Positions 24,319-33,094 of a stretch of 64,000 nt of DNA are shown here, in pieces. The notes under the pieces are model-generated. The model did not search any database, was not told the origin of the DNA, and saw only the letters and a list, made by a program, of their open reading frames with translations. Every line of letters begins with the position of its first letter. Position 1 is the stretch's first letter. Source of the stretch: SVFI01 sp045588655 (lineage in GTDB: Bacteria > Bacillota > Clostridia > Lachnospirales > Lachnospiraceae); NCBI GenBank assembly GCA_045588655.1, contig JAZNEP010000029.1, positions 1 to 64,000 on the forward strand, in the 5' to 3' direction. The position numbers and the translations under genes are program-made.

Positions 24319-27300
24319 GTGAAGAAATTCAAAAAAGCATTGGCGTTAGTAGTAGCTTTTGTGATGGCTGTATCTGTATTAGCAGTTGCACCTAGTACAT
24401 CAGTTAGTGCTGCACCAAGCAAGTACGTGAAATCTCTTAAAGTTAGCAAATCTAAGCTTACACTTGAAGCTGGTAAATCAGCAAAAGTAAAAGCTACGGT
24501 TAAAGTTAAGGGATCGGCTAGCAAAAAGGTAAAGGTAACTTTATCAAAAGCAAACAAAAAAGTAGTTAAATCAGTAAAAGTGGGAAAACCAGATAAAAAA
24601 GGTGTTTCAACGCTTACAATCAAAGCAGCAAATGTTACAAAGAAAACATCTACAACAATCAAAGTAGTAACATCTGCTAAAAACAGTAAAAATAAAAAGA
24701 TTACAAAGAGCATTAAAGTAACAGTTAACCCGAAAAAGGCAGCAGTTGTAGTGCCTACATCTGTTACAGTAAATGCACCAAAGACAGCAATCACAGTAGG
24801 TGAGACAATCATCGTTACTGCAACTGTATTACCAGCAAATGCACAGGACAAGTCTGTGACATATTCAACAAGCAATGCAGCAGTAGCTACAGTAACAAAC
24901 ACAGGTGCTGTATTAGGTATCGGTGAAGGTACAGCTACTATCACAGCTAAGACAAGCAATGGTAAAACTGGTTCTGTACAGATTAAAGTTTCAAAAGTAG
25001 AAGTAACAGGTATTACATTAGATAAGACTTCGGTAGATCTTTTCGTATCCGGTACAACTACATTATCACCAACAGTTACACCTGCAAATGCTACAAACAA
25101 AGCAGTTACTTGGGCATCAAGTGACGAGACAGTAGCAACAGTAAAAGATGGTCAGGTAACAGCAGTTAGTGTTGGTACAGCTACTATCACAGCTACAACA
25201 GCAAATGGTATTAAAGCTGAATGTAAAGTAAACGTAACAAAGAAAACTACATTAGCAGATGGTCTTACAGTTGAAATGACCAACCCATATGTAGATGGTT
25301 CAGGTAAAGAGTTTGCAAATACACAGCTTATCGGCGATGACATGACTATCCAGACACGTGTTGTAAAAGATGGTCAGCCTGTAGGTAACATTAACGTTAC
25401 ACTCAGAATCAAAGCATTATACGGTAACTGCCCAAATGCGTTCGAAGTACGTGATGCTTCTGTTGTTACAGACAGCAACGGTTATGCAAACTTCGCGATT
25501 GGATTAAAAGATAATTACGATTATACAGCTGTAGATAATCTTTTCCAGAGTTTAATTGTTACAGCAAAAGAATCCGGCTCAAACACAGAGCAGAATATTA
25601 CAGTAAAATATGCAACAATCAGCTTAGACGGAATTAGTGTAATAAACGGACTTATTCCTTATCCAAAACTTGTTCCGGCTGACAATGCGACTTTTGGTGA
25701 TGATGGTCGTCATAGAACAACTTATCTTGTGCGTGACAAAGAAGAAGAGTATGTAACAAGTCAGCAGGTTAGCTCAAATGAAGATGACCACAGAGTATAC
25801 TTTTCAGCAGCTCCTTACTTAGTACTGCCAGCAACAAGTGAAAATGCGCATATCGGAGATTGGGAATATGTTCTTGGAAAAGAAGAGGGAACATCCGGAC
25901 CATGTTCGGTATACAATGATGCTACAAATGAAACAACTACCGTTCAGGTTGCATCTATCCCATCCGGTTTGAACTTTATTACATTACATTTTAATGAGAT
26001 TAGTCTGTCAAAATATACAGCAATGGATATCGATGTATGCGATGCTGCTACAGGTGCTGTTATATTTGAACAGCAGGTAACAACAAATGGTGCACAGTCT
26101 ATCCAGGTTCCGATCCAGAAAGACAAGACCTGTTACTTGGTAGTATCTCTTGTATCAAAGGGTCAGGTAGATACTTCTCATAAAGGATACGTTCTGACTA
26201 AGATCGTAGGTAACTGGGCAAGCCAGAACAATGAGCTTACAACAGCTGAAGAAATTGCAGGAGCAGTTAAATGGACAAACGTTACTTCACAGGTAACATA
26301 CCAGATTAAAGAGTGGACTTTAGCAGATGCTAGAAACTATATCCCTGCAGATTCTACTTTCTTAGATGAAAAATATACATACTCATACAAAGTGCCTGTA
26401 TTCCCATATACAGGTGATGCAATCATCGAAGTGAAAGATTCAAAGAATGAAGTGGTAGCAAACTTCCTTTACCCGACACAGAATACTTCTCTCAGATTAG
26501 ATCCTGATGGAGATGAAGATATCGATGGTGAAAATGTAAATGAATTAGCACCAGCTTCTGATGTAAAAGCAGTTATGGCTTCTGTTGATGAGAGCACGAG
26601 AAATGTAGGTTCTCTGACACAGGAAGGAAACATTGCAATTGTTGACTCAACAGAAACAGGAAAAACAGTATTAAAAGCTGAAATTAGTGTAGCAGGATTA
26701 GATGAAGCTGAATTAAATTCACAGAACGGTGGAGTTCTTTATACATCTGTTCAGTGGACACCACTTCCAATTCAGGAAGTAACAGCAGACATTCCAGATT
26801 TCTTCGCCATTGAAGGACAGAATGTAGAAATCACAGCACAGTTGTTTGATAAATCTGGTAACAAAGCAACAAGACAAGATGAAAATATTACATTCAAAGT
26901 TGAAGATGAGAAAGTTGATGTTGCAGTAAATTCTGCCATTGGAAAAGATGCAACTATAACATCGGTAACAAGTAATGGTACAACAGATGAGCATGGTTCA
27001 GTGACACTTTCTGTATCTGATGTAACAAGCAATACCCTTTATTCATATATCACAAACATTACAGCAGAAGCAAAGGGTTATGATGTAAAACTTTCTGTTG
27101 GTGGACAGGACTATGTAGATGCAGCTGACATCTTCTGGGTAGATCTTGGATTATACTTCATTGACAGTGCAGTAGCTAATGAAGGTACGACAACTATTCA
27201 GTGGGCAAATGAAACAGGAAAGATTGCAAAGACTGCAGAATACGTAGTAGATGATAAGAACGGATGGCAGATTGCATACAGACCGATCGCAAGAGCATCT

Positions 27301-28269
27301 GTATTTGATGTAGACGATTTCGTTAGTGTGACAGGTGTGAATCTGAAATATGGTAAAGATGTACCAGCTGTTGATTTAGTAGAAAAGGATAATGTTGCTA
27401 TCTTAGATACAACAAAATCCGGCGAAACTGTTTTAACCGGTACCATCGTGATTCCGGATCCAACAAAGGTTACATTTACATTCCTTGATGCAAGCCTTAA
27501 CCCTGTAACATACAAAAACGTTGGTAAGGGTGACACAAATGCAGAGCTGACAGCTTTAGCATTAAATACAAAATGGGATACAAAGGGTGTAAATCTTAAC
27601 CTTATTTATCCAAAAACTGTATATGAAAATACAGCAGCAACAGTTTATGTAGTAGTAGCAGATGACTATGGTAACCCAATTGAAGATGCAAATGTAGAGT
27701 ATAGTATCAGTGGTATTAATGAAAAACCGGCTACTACAGGAAAGACAGATGATAAAGGTGTTTATGCAATTCAGTTAGCTGGACAGACATATGATGCAAA
27801 TGCAGATGTATCAAAGATTACAGTTAAGGTTAATAATTCAGATGAATTGACTAAGACATTCAACATTAACTACAAGGATGCTGAAGGAACTGCAGCAACT
27901 GCATTCACAATGATTGCATCTGATGATCAGAGAGAGATTTGGCCGGTTGTATTTGCAGAAGATAAGAAGACTGTTACAGTTTACTTTACAAATGCAATTG
28001 ATCCAGAATCAGTAAATGCAGGTCAGTTTACTTTCGAACAGGATAATGCAACAGATGTAGCTTATAAGATTACATCAGCTCAGGTTGGTTCTGAGAATAA
28101 TAGTATCGTTCTGACATTGGATAAAGAAATCCAGAATCCAAGTGCAGCACATACATTAACAATTAATGCATATGAAGACAATAAGACAGGTATCGTTTAC
28201 AACTTAATTGATACTTTTGGTCAGGTATATGTTTCAGACTCTTATACAGTTCCGGCTAAGAGATATTAA
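24319..28269 (+). CDS. Large secreted Ig-like (BIG2) surface protein, probable S-layer-type protein
   Basis: A 1316-residue exported protein. The signal peptide covers residues 1-31 (FKKALALVVAFVMAVSVLAV, VSA-A). A Lys/Thr/Val-rich Ig-like region (36-138) is followed by two clear BIG2 domains (146-224 and 228-308, each with the GTATITA motif). About 1000 residues of further beta-rich modules follow, ending FGQVYVSDSYTVPAKRY. No LPxTG sorting signal, SLH repeats or cell-wall-binding repeats are seen. The GTG start has AAAAGGAGG 8 nt upstream. The strong promoter, strong ribosome binding site, biased codons (mostly AAA, ACA, GCA, GTA) and dedicated terminator indicate very high expression, so a major surface-layer role is inferred. 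Confidence 0.82.
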   Translation: MKKFKKALALVVAFVMAVSVLAVAPSTSVSAAPSKYVKSLKVSKSKLTLEAGKSAKVKATVKVKGSASKKVKVTLSKANKKVVKSVKVGKPDKKGVSTLTIKAANVTKKTSTTIKVVTSAKNSKNKKITKSIKVTVNPKKAAVVVPTSVTVNAPKTAITVGETIIVTATVLPANAQDKSVTYSTSNAAVATVTNTGAVLGIGEGTATITAKTSNGKTGSVQIKVSKVEVTGITLDKTSVDLFVSGTTTLSPTVTPANATNKAVTWASSDETVATVKDGQVTAVSVGTATITATTANGIKAECKVNVTKKTTLADGLTVEMTNPYVDGSGKEFANTQLIGDDMTIQTRVVKDGQPVGNINVTLRIKALYGNCPNAFEVRDASVVTDSNGYANFAIGLKDNYDYTAVDNLFQSLIVTAKESGSNTEQNITVKYATISLDGISVINGLIPYPKLVPADNATFGDDGRHRTTYLVRDKEEEYVTSQQVSSNEDDHRVYFSAAPYLVLPATSENAHIGDWEYVLGKEEGTSGPCSVYNDATNETTTVQVASIPSGLNFITLHFNEISLSKYTAMDIDVCDAATGAVIFEQQVTTNGAQSIQVPIQKDKTCYLVVSLVSKGQVDTSHKGYVLTKIVGNWASQNNELTTAEEIAGAVKWTNVTSQVTYQIKEWTLADARNYIPADSTFLDEKYTYSYKVPVFPYTGDAIIEVKDSKNEVVANFLYPTQNTSLRLDPDGDEDIDGENVNELAPASDVKAVMASVDESTRNVGSLTQEGNIAIVDSTETGKTVLKAEISVAGLDEAELNSQNGGVLYTSVQWTPLPIQEVTADIPDFFAIEGQNVEITAQLFDKSGNKATRQDENITFKVEDEKVDVAVNSAIGKDATITSVTSNGTTDEHGSVTLSVSDVTSNTLYSYITNITAEAKGYDVKLSVGGQDYVDAADIFWVDLGLYFIDSAVANEGTTTIQWANETGKIAKTAEYVVDDKNGWQIAYRPIARASVFDVDDFVSVTGVNLKYGKDVPAVDLVEKDNVAILDTTKSGETVLTGTIVIPDPTKVTFTFLDASLNPVTYKNVGKGDTNAELTALALNTKWDTKGVNLNLIYPKTVYENTAATVYVVVADDYGNPIEDANVEYSISGINEKPATTGKTDDKGVYAIQLAGQTYDANADVSKITVKVNNSDELTKTFNINYKDAEGTAATAFTMIASDDQREIWPVVFAEDKKTVTVYFTNAIDPESVNAGQFTFEQDNATDVAYKITSAQVGSENNSIVLTLDKEIQNPSAAHTLTINAYEDNKTGIVYNLIDTFGQVYVSDSYTVPAKRY
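24928..25195 (+). repeat. Direct DNA repeat within BIG2-coding sequence
   Basis: The same 22-nt segment, starting GGTACAGCTACTATCACAG, occurs at 24928-24949 and 25174-25195. It encodes the conserved GTATITA strand of two adjacent Ig-like domains. Nucleotide identity suggests domain duplication or codon-biased convergence, and a possible site for domain-number change. Confidence 0.75.
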
Positions 28270-28309
28270 TCAATTCGATTAGTGGAATGTAAATAAGATT
28301 ACTTTTACA

Positions 28310-28341
28310 AAAGGTGTGGAGATTTTCTCCACACCTTTTTT
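28310..28341 (+). terminator. Terminator after the surface-protein gene
   Basis: A 13-bp perfect stem, AAAGGTGTGGAGA (28310-28322) with TCTCCACACCTTT (28326-28338), a 3-nt TTT loop and a T-run. It is very stable, in keeping with a highly transcribed gene. Confidence 0.9.
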
Positions 28342-28458
28342 CTATACAAAAAGCTTAGTATATTTCATCCATGATTTTCTCAAAACTTAACAAAAAAAAT
28401 AGGGTTTTTACGGTAAATATGGTATGATAGATGAAAATGGGAAAAAAGGGGTTTTTTT

Positions 28459-28908
28459 ATGGATATCATTCGGAATTTTTACGAGATGGATTTAAGGCAG
28501 GTCATGAAGCTGTGGTACGAAGGGAATTTGGAAGCACATGATTTTGTGGATTCATCGTATTGGGATAAAAATTTTGGCTATGTGTCAAGATTATTGCCTC
28601 GCTTAGAAGTATATGTATATGAGATAGATGGTTATGTGGCCGGGTTCATCGGAGTGGATGAAGGGTACATACAGGGATTGTTTGTGGAAAAAGAGTATCG
28701 CGGACAAGGAATCGGGACCAAACTTCTCCGTTACGTTTTGGAACTGTATGATTTTATAGAACTGGACGTCTTTGAAAATAATTATGGTGCGGTTTGTTTT
28801 TATGAAAACAGGAAGTTTCAGAAGATGGAGGAGCAGATCAATGAGGATCTGGGAGAGGTAGAGTATCGTATGTATTATCGTCGTCCGAAAGAGGAACGGG
28901 TCGGATAG
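28459..28908 (+). CDS. GNAT-family N-acetyltransferase
   Basis: A 149-residue protein with the GNAT acetyl-CoA site: LFVEKEYRGQGIGTKLLRY (residues 75-93, R/Q-x-x-G-x-G/A), and the C-terminal strand and helix (LDVFENNYGAVCFYENRKF). It most resembles small YjaB-type acetyltransferases. The acceptor substrate is unknown. The ribosome binding site is weak (GGGG then a T-run). It is followed by an HAD phosphatase at 23 bp. Confidence 0.88.
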   Translation: MDIIRNFYEMDLRQVMKLWYEGNLEAHDFVDSSYWDKNFGYVSRLLPRLEVYVYEIDGYVAGFIGVDEGYIQGLFVEKEYRGQGIGTKLLRYVLELYDFIELDVFENNYGAVCFYENRKFQKMEEQINEDLGEVEYRMYYRRPKEERVG

Positions 28909-28931
28909 CTGAGGAAAAGGAGACGTATACG

Positions 28932-29564
28932 ATGAAAAAGGGAATATTGTTTGATTTGGACGGAACGCTTTGGGACAGTGCACAGGCGGTAGTAGATTCG
29001 TGGAATGTTGTGATAGATACCTTACCGGACTTTCACAAAAGGATTACCGTTGAGGATATGGAGTCCCTAATGGGTAAAACGATGGATGATATCGCGTTTA
29101 CGTATTTTAATACGGTGAGTCAAGAAAGAGCGCTTGAGATATTGCAAAGATGCATGGATTACGAAAATGAATATTTGGAACAGGTAGGCGGAAATTTGTA
29201 TCCGCATTTGGAGGAGGTTCTTTGTGACCTTTCAAAAGACTATTTTCTGGCGATAATCAGCAATTGTCAGGAAGGATATATTGAAGCATTTCTTAAGTAT
29301 CATAAATTAGAGGTCTATTTTAATGATTTTGAAAGCTTTGGACGAACAAAGCAGGAGAAGGATGCAAATATACGAGCAGTCGTAGAGAGAAACCATTTGG
29401 AGAAGGCGGTATATATTGGTGATGTGATGGGAGATTATTTGTCTGCAACTAAGGCCGGTACAGAGTTTATCCTGGCGCAGTATGGCTTTGGAGAGGTACC
29501 GCAGGCAAACTATAAAATTCAGGCTTTGACGGAAATTCGAGAAGTGGTGGAGACAATAATGTGA
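28932..29564 (+). CDS. HAD-superfamily phosphatase (phosphoglycolate phosphatase-like)
   Basis: A 210-residue HAD hydrolase. Motif I is LFDLDGTLWDS (residues 6-16, catalytic DxD), motif II lies in LAIISNCQEG, and motif IV is VYIGDVMGDY. The helical cap inserted after motif I puts it in the Gph/beta-phosphoglucomutase group. The substrate is not predictable. AAGGAG precedes the ATG, and the stop overlaps the start of the methyltransferase-reductase gene, suggesting co-translation. Confidence 0.9.
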   Translation: MKKGILFDLDGTLWDSAQAVVDSWNVVIDTLPDFHKRITVEDMESLMGKTMDDIAFTYFNTVSQERALEILQRCMDYENEYLEQVGGNLYPHLEEVLCDLSKDYFLAIISNCQEGYIEAFLKYHKLEVYFNDFESFGRTKQEKDANIRAVVERNHLEKAVYIGDVMGDYLSATKAGTEFILAQYGFGEVPQANYKIQALTEIREVVETIM

Positions 29565-31417
29565 TGATGATAATCAGGGAATACTTAAAAGAAAATATAT
29601 TGGTTACTGACGGTGCCTTTGGCACTTATTTTTCGGCGATATGTCAAGGAGGAATGTTTCCAGAGAGAGCAAATACCGAAGCACCGGAACTGGTAAAACA
29701 GGTACACAAGGCTTACCTGGATGCAGGGGCAAAACTGATTCGTACCAATACATTTGCGACCAATACCAAAACATTGAGTGCTAGCTTGGAGTCGGTGCTT
29801 ACAAATGCAAAGCAGGGATATCTTTTAGCGAGGGAAATTGCCAAAGAGAATGCTTATGTGGCCGGAGATATCGGACCGATTACGCCCGGAGCATATGCGG
29901 ATGAAATGCAGATAAAGGAAGAATATCTGGCGCTGGCCAGACAGTTTGTTGCGCTCGGAGCAGATGCAATTTTGTTTGAAACGTTTTCTGACACAGATGT
30001 AGTACTTGAGGTGGCAAAGGAACTTCGCAGAGAGAGCGATATATTTATCTGGGTACAGTTTTCAGTAAATCAGTTAGGATACAGCAACGCGGGCATAAGT
30101 GCAAAAACATTGCTCACGGAGGCGGCTTCCTGCGCGGAAATTGACGCAACAGGGCTTAACTGCGGAGTTGGACCGGGGCATATGGTACAAATTTTGGATA
30201 AGCTTGCGCCAATAAACGGTGCATATATTTCTGCATTGCCAAATGCCAGCTATCCAAAGATTATCCAAGATCGAATTGTCTTCTTAGAGAATATCGACTA
30301 TTTTTCCGGGAAACTAGCGCAGCTCAAAATGATGGGAATTTCTATTCTCGGTGGTTGTTGCGGAACCAATCCGGAATATATTAAAAAGACGGTTGAAAAA
30401 TTAAGTCAGATTCAAGAAGAAGATCAAACGGAAAATTTTGATATATCCAAAGAGAGTTCTGCAAAAGAGCAGAGTTATGTGGAGAAGCAACAAAAGGCGA
30501 TACACACTGAAAATGCGGAAAATGCAAAATGTGCAAAGAATATAGAAAAACATAAGATCCTTACACCCAAAGCGTGGTTTGAAAAGGATAAAAAACTCAT
30601 AGCGGTTGAGTTATCACCACCGCCAATGGCGCAGGATGAAAAGCTGATGGATGCTGCGCATCTGTTAGAAACATATGATGTGGATGTTGTGACATTTCCG
30701 GATTCTCCGTCCGGAAGAACGAGAGCAGATTCCATTTTAATGGCAGCAAAAGTGGGACGGGAGACCGGACTTTGTGTAATGCCACATATTTGTTGTCGGG
30801 ATAAAAATGCAATCGGAATGCGTTCACAGTTACTTGGGGCTTATCTGAGTGAAATTCGAAATTTACTGATTATTACTGGTGATCCGGTACCGACAATGGT
30901 ACGTTCAGATATCAAGGGTGTGTTCAATTTTGATGCAGTCGGATTAATGAAACTGGTCAAAGAGATGAATCGAGAATCCTTTGAAGACGGAAGCATGCAC
31001 TATGGAGGAGCTATCAATCAAAACCGACGAAATCTGGAAGTGGAGATTGGCCGCGTGAAGAAGAAAATGGAGCAGGGAGCAGAGTTTTTCCTGACACAGC
31101 CAATTTTTACAGACGAGGAAGCGCAGAGACTTCGCCGGGTGAAAAACGAAACCGGCGCACGTATTTTATGCGGTATTATGCCTCTGGTAAGCTATAAAAA
31201 TGCTTGTTTCATAAAAAATGAAATGGCGGGAATGAAGGTGACGGAGGAAATTACCCTCCGCTATCAGAGTGCAAAGACGCGGGAAGAGGGAGAGGCAATC
31301 GGTGTTGCTTTAGCACATGAAATCATGAGAATGACAGAAGATTTTGCGGATGGATATTATTATTCAATTCCGTTTAACAGAGTTTATATGTTAGAGAAGA
31401 TTCTTCAGAAGCCGTGA
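29561..31417 (+). CDS. Bifunctional homocysteine S-methyltransferase / methylenetetrahydrofolate reductase
   Basis: A 618-residue fusion. Residues 1-290 form the homocysteine S-methyltransferase barrel (DGAFGTYF near the start; zinc-binding GLNCGVGP, and GGCCGT with C266-C267). Residues 345-618 form a MetF-like reductase (ELSPPPM, NLLIITGDPVP, FFLTQPIF). A charged linker of about 55 residues joins them. The fusion would make 5-methyltetrahydrofolate and use it, or another methyl donor, for methionine synthesis. The cobalamin-binding part of MetH is absent here. GTG 29561, ATG 29564 and ATG 29567 are all possible starts; GGAG at 29549-29552 best fits the first. Confidence 0.92.
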   Translation: MMMIIREYLKENILVTDGAFGTYFSAICQGGMFPERANTEAPELVKQVHKAYLDAGAKLIRTNTFATNTKTLSASLESVLTNAKQGYLLAREIAKENAYVAGDIGPITPGAYADEMQIKEEYLALARQFVALGADAILFETFSDTDVVLEVAKELRRESDIFIWVQFSVNQLGYSNAGISAKTLLTEAASCAEIDATGLNCGVGPGHMVQILDKLAPINGAYISALPNASYPKIIQDRIVFLENIDYFSGKLAQLKMMGISILGGCCGTNPEYIKKTVEKLSQIQEEDQTENFDISKESSAKEQSYVEKQQKAIHTENAENAKCAKNIEKHKILTPKAWFEKDKKLIAVELSPPPMAQDEKLMDAAHLLETYDVDVVTFPDSPSGRTRADSILMAAKVGRETGLCVMPHICCRDKNAIGMRSQLLGAYLSEIRNLLIITGDPVPTMVRSDIKGVFNFDAVGLMKLVKEMNRESFEDGSMHYGGAINQNRRNLEVEIGRVKKKMEQGAEFFLTQPIFTDEEAQRLRRVKNETGARILCGIMPLVSYKNACFIKNEMAGMKVTEEITLRYQSAKTREEGEAIGVALAHEIMRMTEDFADGYYYSIPFNRVYMLEKILQKP

Positions 31418-31452
31418 TAGGGCTCTGATATAGGAATCTGACAGGAGAGCCT

Positions 31453-33081
31453 ATGGGTCAGAATAGAAAACGCGATGGATTTGTCATGCAGGCGGGTATT
31501 TTAGCCATGGCAGGCATATTGGTGCGTATTATAGGAATTTTATATCGTTCCCCGTTGACAGGGATTATAGGAGATGAAGGAAATGGATATTATAGTACTG
31601 CTTACAATATCTATACTATTATTTTGCTGATTTCTTCCTATAGCATTCCGTCTGCGATTTCAAAAGTAATTGCGCAGAGGCTGGCACTTAGGGAATTTAA
31701 AAATGCACACAAAATCTTCCACTGTGCGATTATTTATGTCGTGGTGGTAGGCGGGATTGCATGTTTGTTTACCTTTTTCGGTGCGGGACTGTTAGTGGAG
31801 GAAAATTCGACGATGGTGCTGCGGGTGTTTGCTCCTACCATATTTTTGTCGGGATTATTGGGTGTGCTGAGAGGATATTTCCAAGCACATAAGACCATGC
31901 TACAGACCTCTGTTTCGCAAATCATTGAGCAAATATTAAATGCCATCGTGAGTCTCTTGGCCGCACATTTGTTAATTCAGATGGTAGTAGCTGAAAGCGA
32001 GACCACGCAGGCCATTTATGGAGCGATTGGAAGTGCACTTGGTACAGGAAGCGGTGTGCTGATCGCACTATTGTTTATGTGGGCAGTATATGGACTGAAT
32101 CGGAAATTGATACTTCGCAGGGTCCGTAAAGATGTCAGACATGAAGAATTATCCTATCGACAGATTTTCTTCTTGATTTTCAGCATGGTAACGCCGTTTA
32201 TTTTGAGTACATTTATATATAATTTCTCGACCTCATTAAATCAGACCATTTATACAAAGGTCATGATGTATATGATGCATCTTCCGGAGGCAGAGATTGC
32301 AGTCAATTACGGAATATTTGCAGGGAAGGCAGTGGTCATTTCCAATATACCGATTGCGATTGCATCCTCTATGTCTGCAGCAATGATACCAAGTATTTCT
32401 GCTTCTTACGCGAGAGGCGAAAAGGAGAAATCACATCAGCAAATACAGGTGGCCGTACAGACAACGATGCTGATATCCATTCCTTGCGCATTTGGAATGC
32501 TTGCACTTGCACAACCAATTACGGAGCTTTTATTCCCACAGAAAGAATCGCTGATGCTTGCAGCGTCTTTGCTTAGAGCTATCAGTATCTCCGTCATTTT
32601 TTATGCATTATCGACATTAACCAATGCGGTGTTGCAAGGAATCGGAAAGGTGAATGTACCGGTGATAAACGCCGCAGTGGCGTTGATTGTACAGACTGTG
32701 GTATTGGTGCTGCTGCTTCTCTACACGGATTTAGGGCTTTATGCACTGGCTGTGGCGATGGTAGTGTACTCACTGCTTATGTGTCTGTTAAATAATATCG
32801 CAGTAAAGAAGGCGCTTTCTTATCGACAGGAAATTCAAAAAACATTTCTAAAGCCGATACTGTCTTCGCTGGTCATGGGAGTGGCTGCGTATTATGTATA
32901 CAAAGTCATATATCTGCTTATGGAGGTCAATATAGTGGCTTTGATTCCGGCGATAGGAATTGCAGTACTGCTATATTTTATATTGATTATAAAAACAGGA
33001 GGACTGTCCGAGGAAGAGCTTGCAAATTTGCCAAAAGGTGGAATGATTGTAAGAATGGCAAAAAAATTACATCTTCTTTAA
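31453..33081 (+). CDS. MurJ/SpoVB-type polysaccharide or lipid II flippase
   Basis: A 542-residue membrane protein with about fourteen helices of the MOP exporter superfamily. The N-terminus (VMQAGILAMAGILVRIIGIL, YRSPLTGIIGDEGNGYYS) matches the putative polysaccharide biosynthesis group that includes YtgP/MurJ of Bacillus and SpoVB. Such proteins flip undecaprenyl-linked cell wall precursors across the membrane. Which lipid-linked cargo it moves cannot be told. AGGAGAG lies before the ATG; it is 35 bp after the methyltransferase gene and 13 bp before aminopeptidase P. Confidence 0.88.
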   Translation: MGQNRKRDGFVMQAGILAMAGILVRIIGILYRSPLTGIIGDEGNGYYSTAYNIYTIILLISSYSIPSAISKVIAQRLALREFKNAHKIFHCAIIYVVVVGGIACLFTFFGAGLLVEENSTMVLRVFAPTIFLSGLLGVLRGYFQAHKTMLQTSVSQIIEQILNAIVSLLAAHLLIQMVVAESETTQAIYGAIGSALGTGSGVLIALLFMWAVYGLNRKLILRRVRKDVRHEELSYRQIFFLIFSMVTPFILSTFIYNFSTSLNQTIYTKVMMYMMHLPEAEIAVNYGIFAGKAVVISNIPIAIASSMSAAMIPSISASYARGEKEKSHQQIQVAVQTTMLISIPCAFGMLALAQPITELLFPQKESLMLAASLLRAISISVIFYALSTLTNAVLQGIGKVNVPVINAAVALIVQTVVLVLLLLYTDLGLYALAVAMVVYSLLMCLLNNIAVKKALSYRQEIQKTFLKPILSSLVMGVAAYYVYKVIYLLMEVNIVALIPAIGIAVLLYFILIIKTGGLSEEELANLPKGGMIVRMAKKLHLL

Positions 33082-33094
33082 AGGATATTAGGAT

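Noticed and set aside
24300..25100. 266-codon minus-strand frame opposite the signal peptide and Ig region of the surface protein
   Set aside because: It arises from the biased codon use of the sense gene; the translation is Val/Thr/Phe-rich noise with no start signal.
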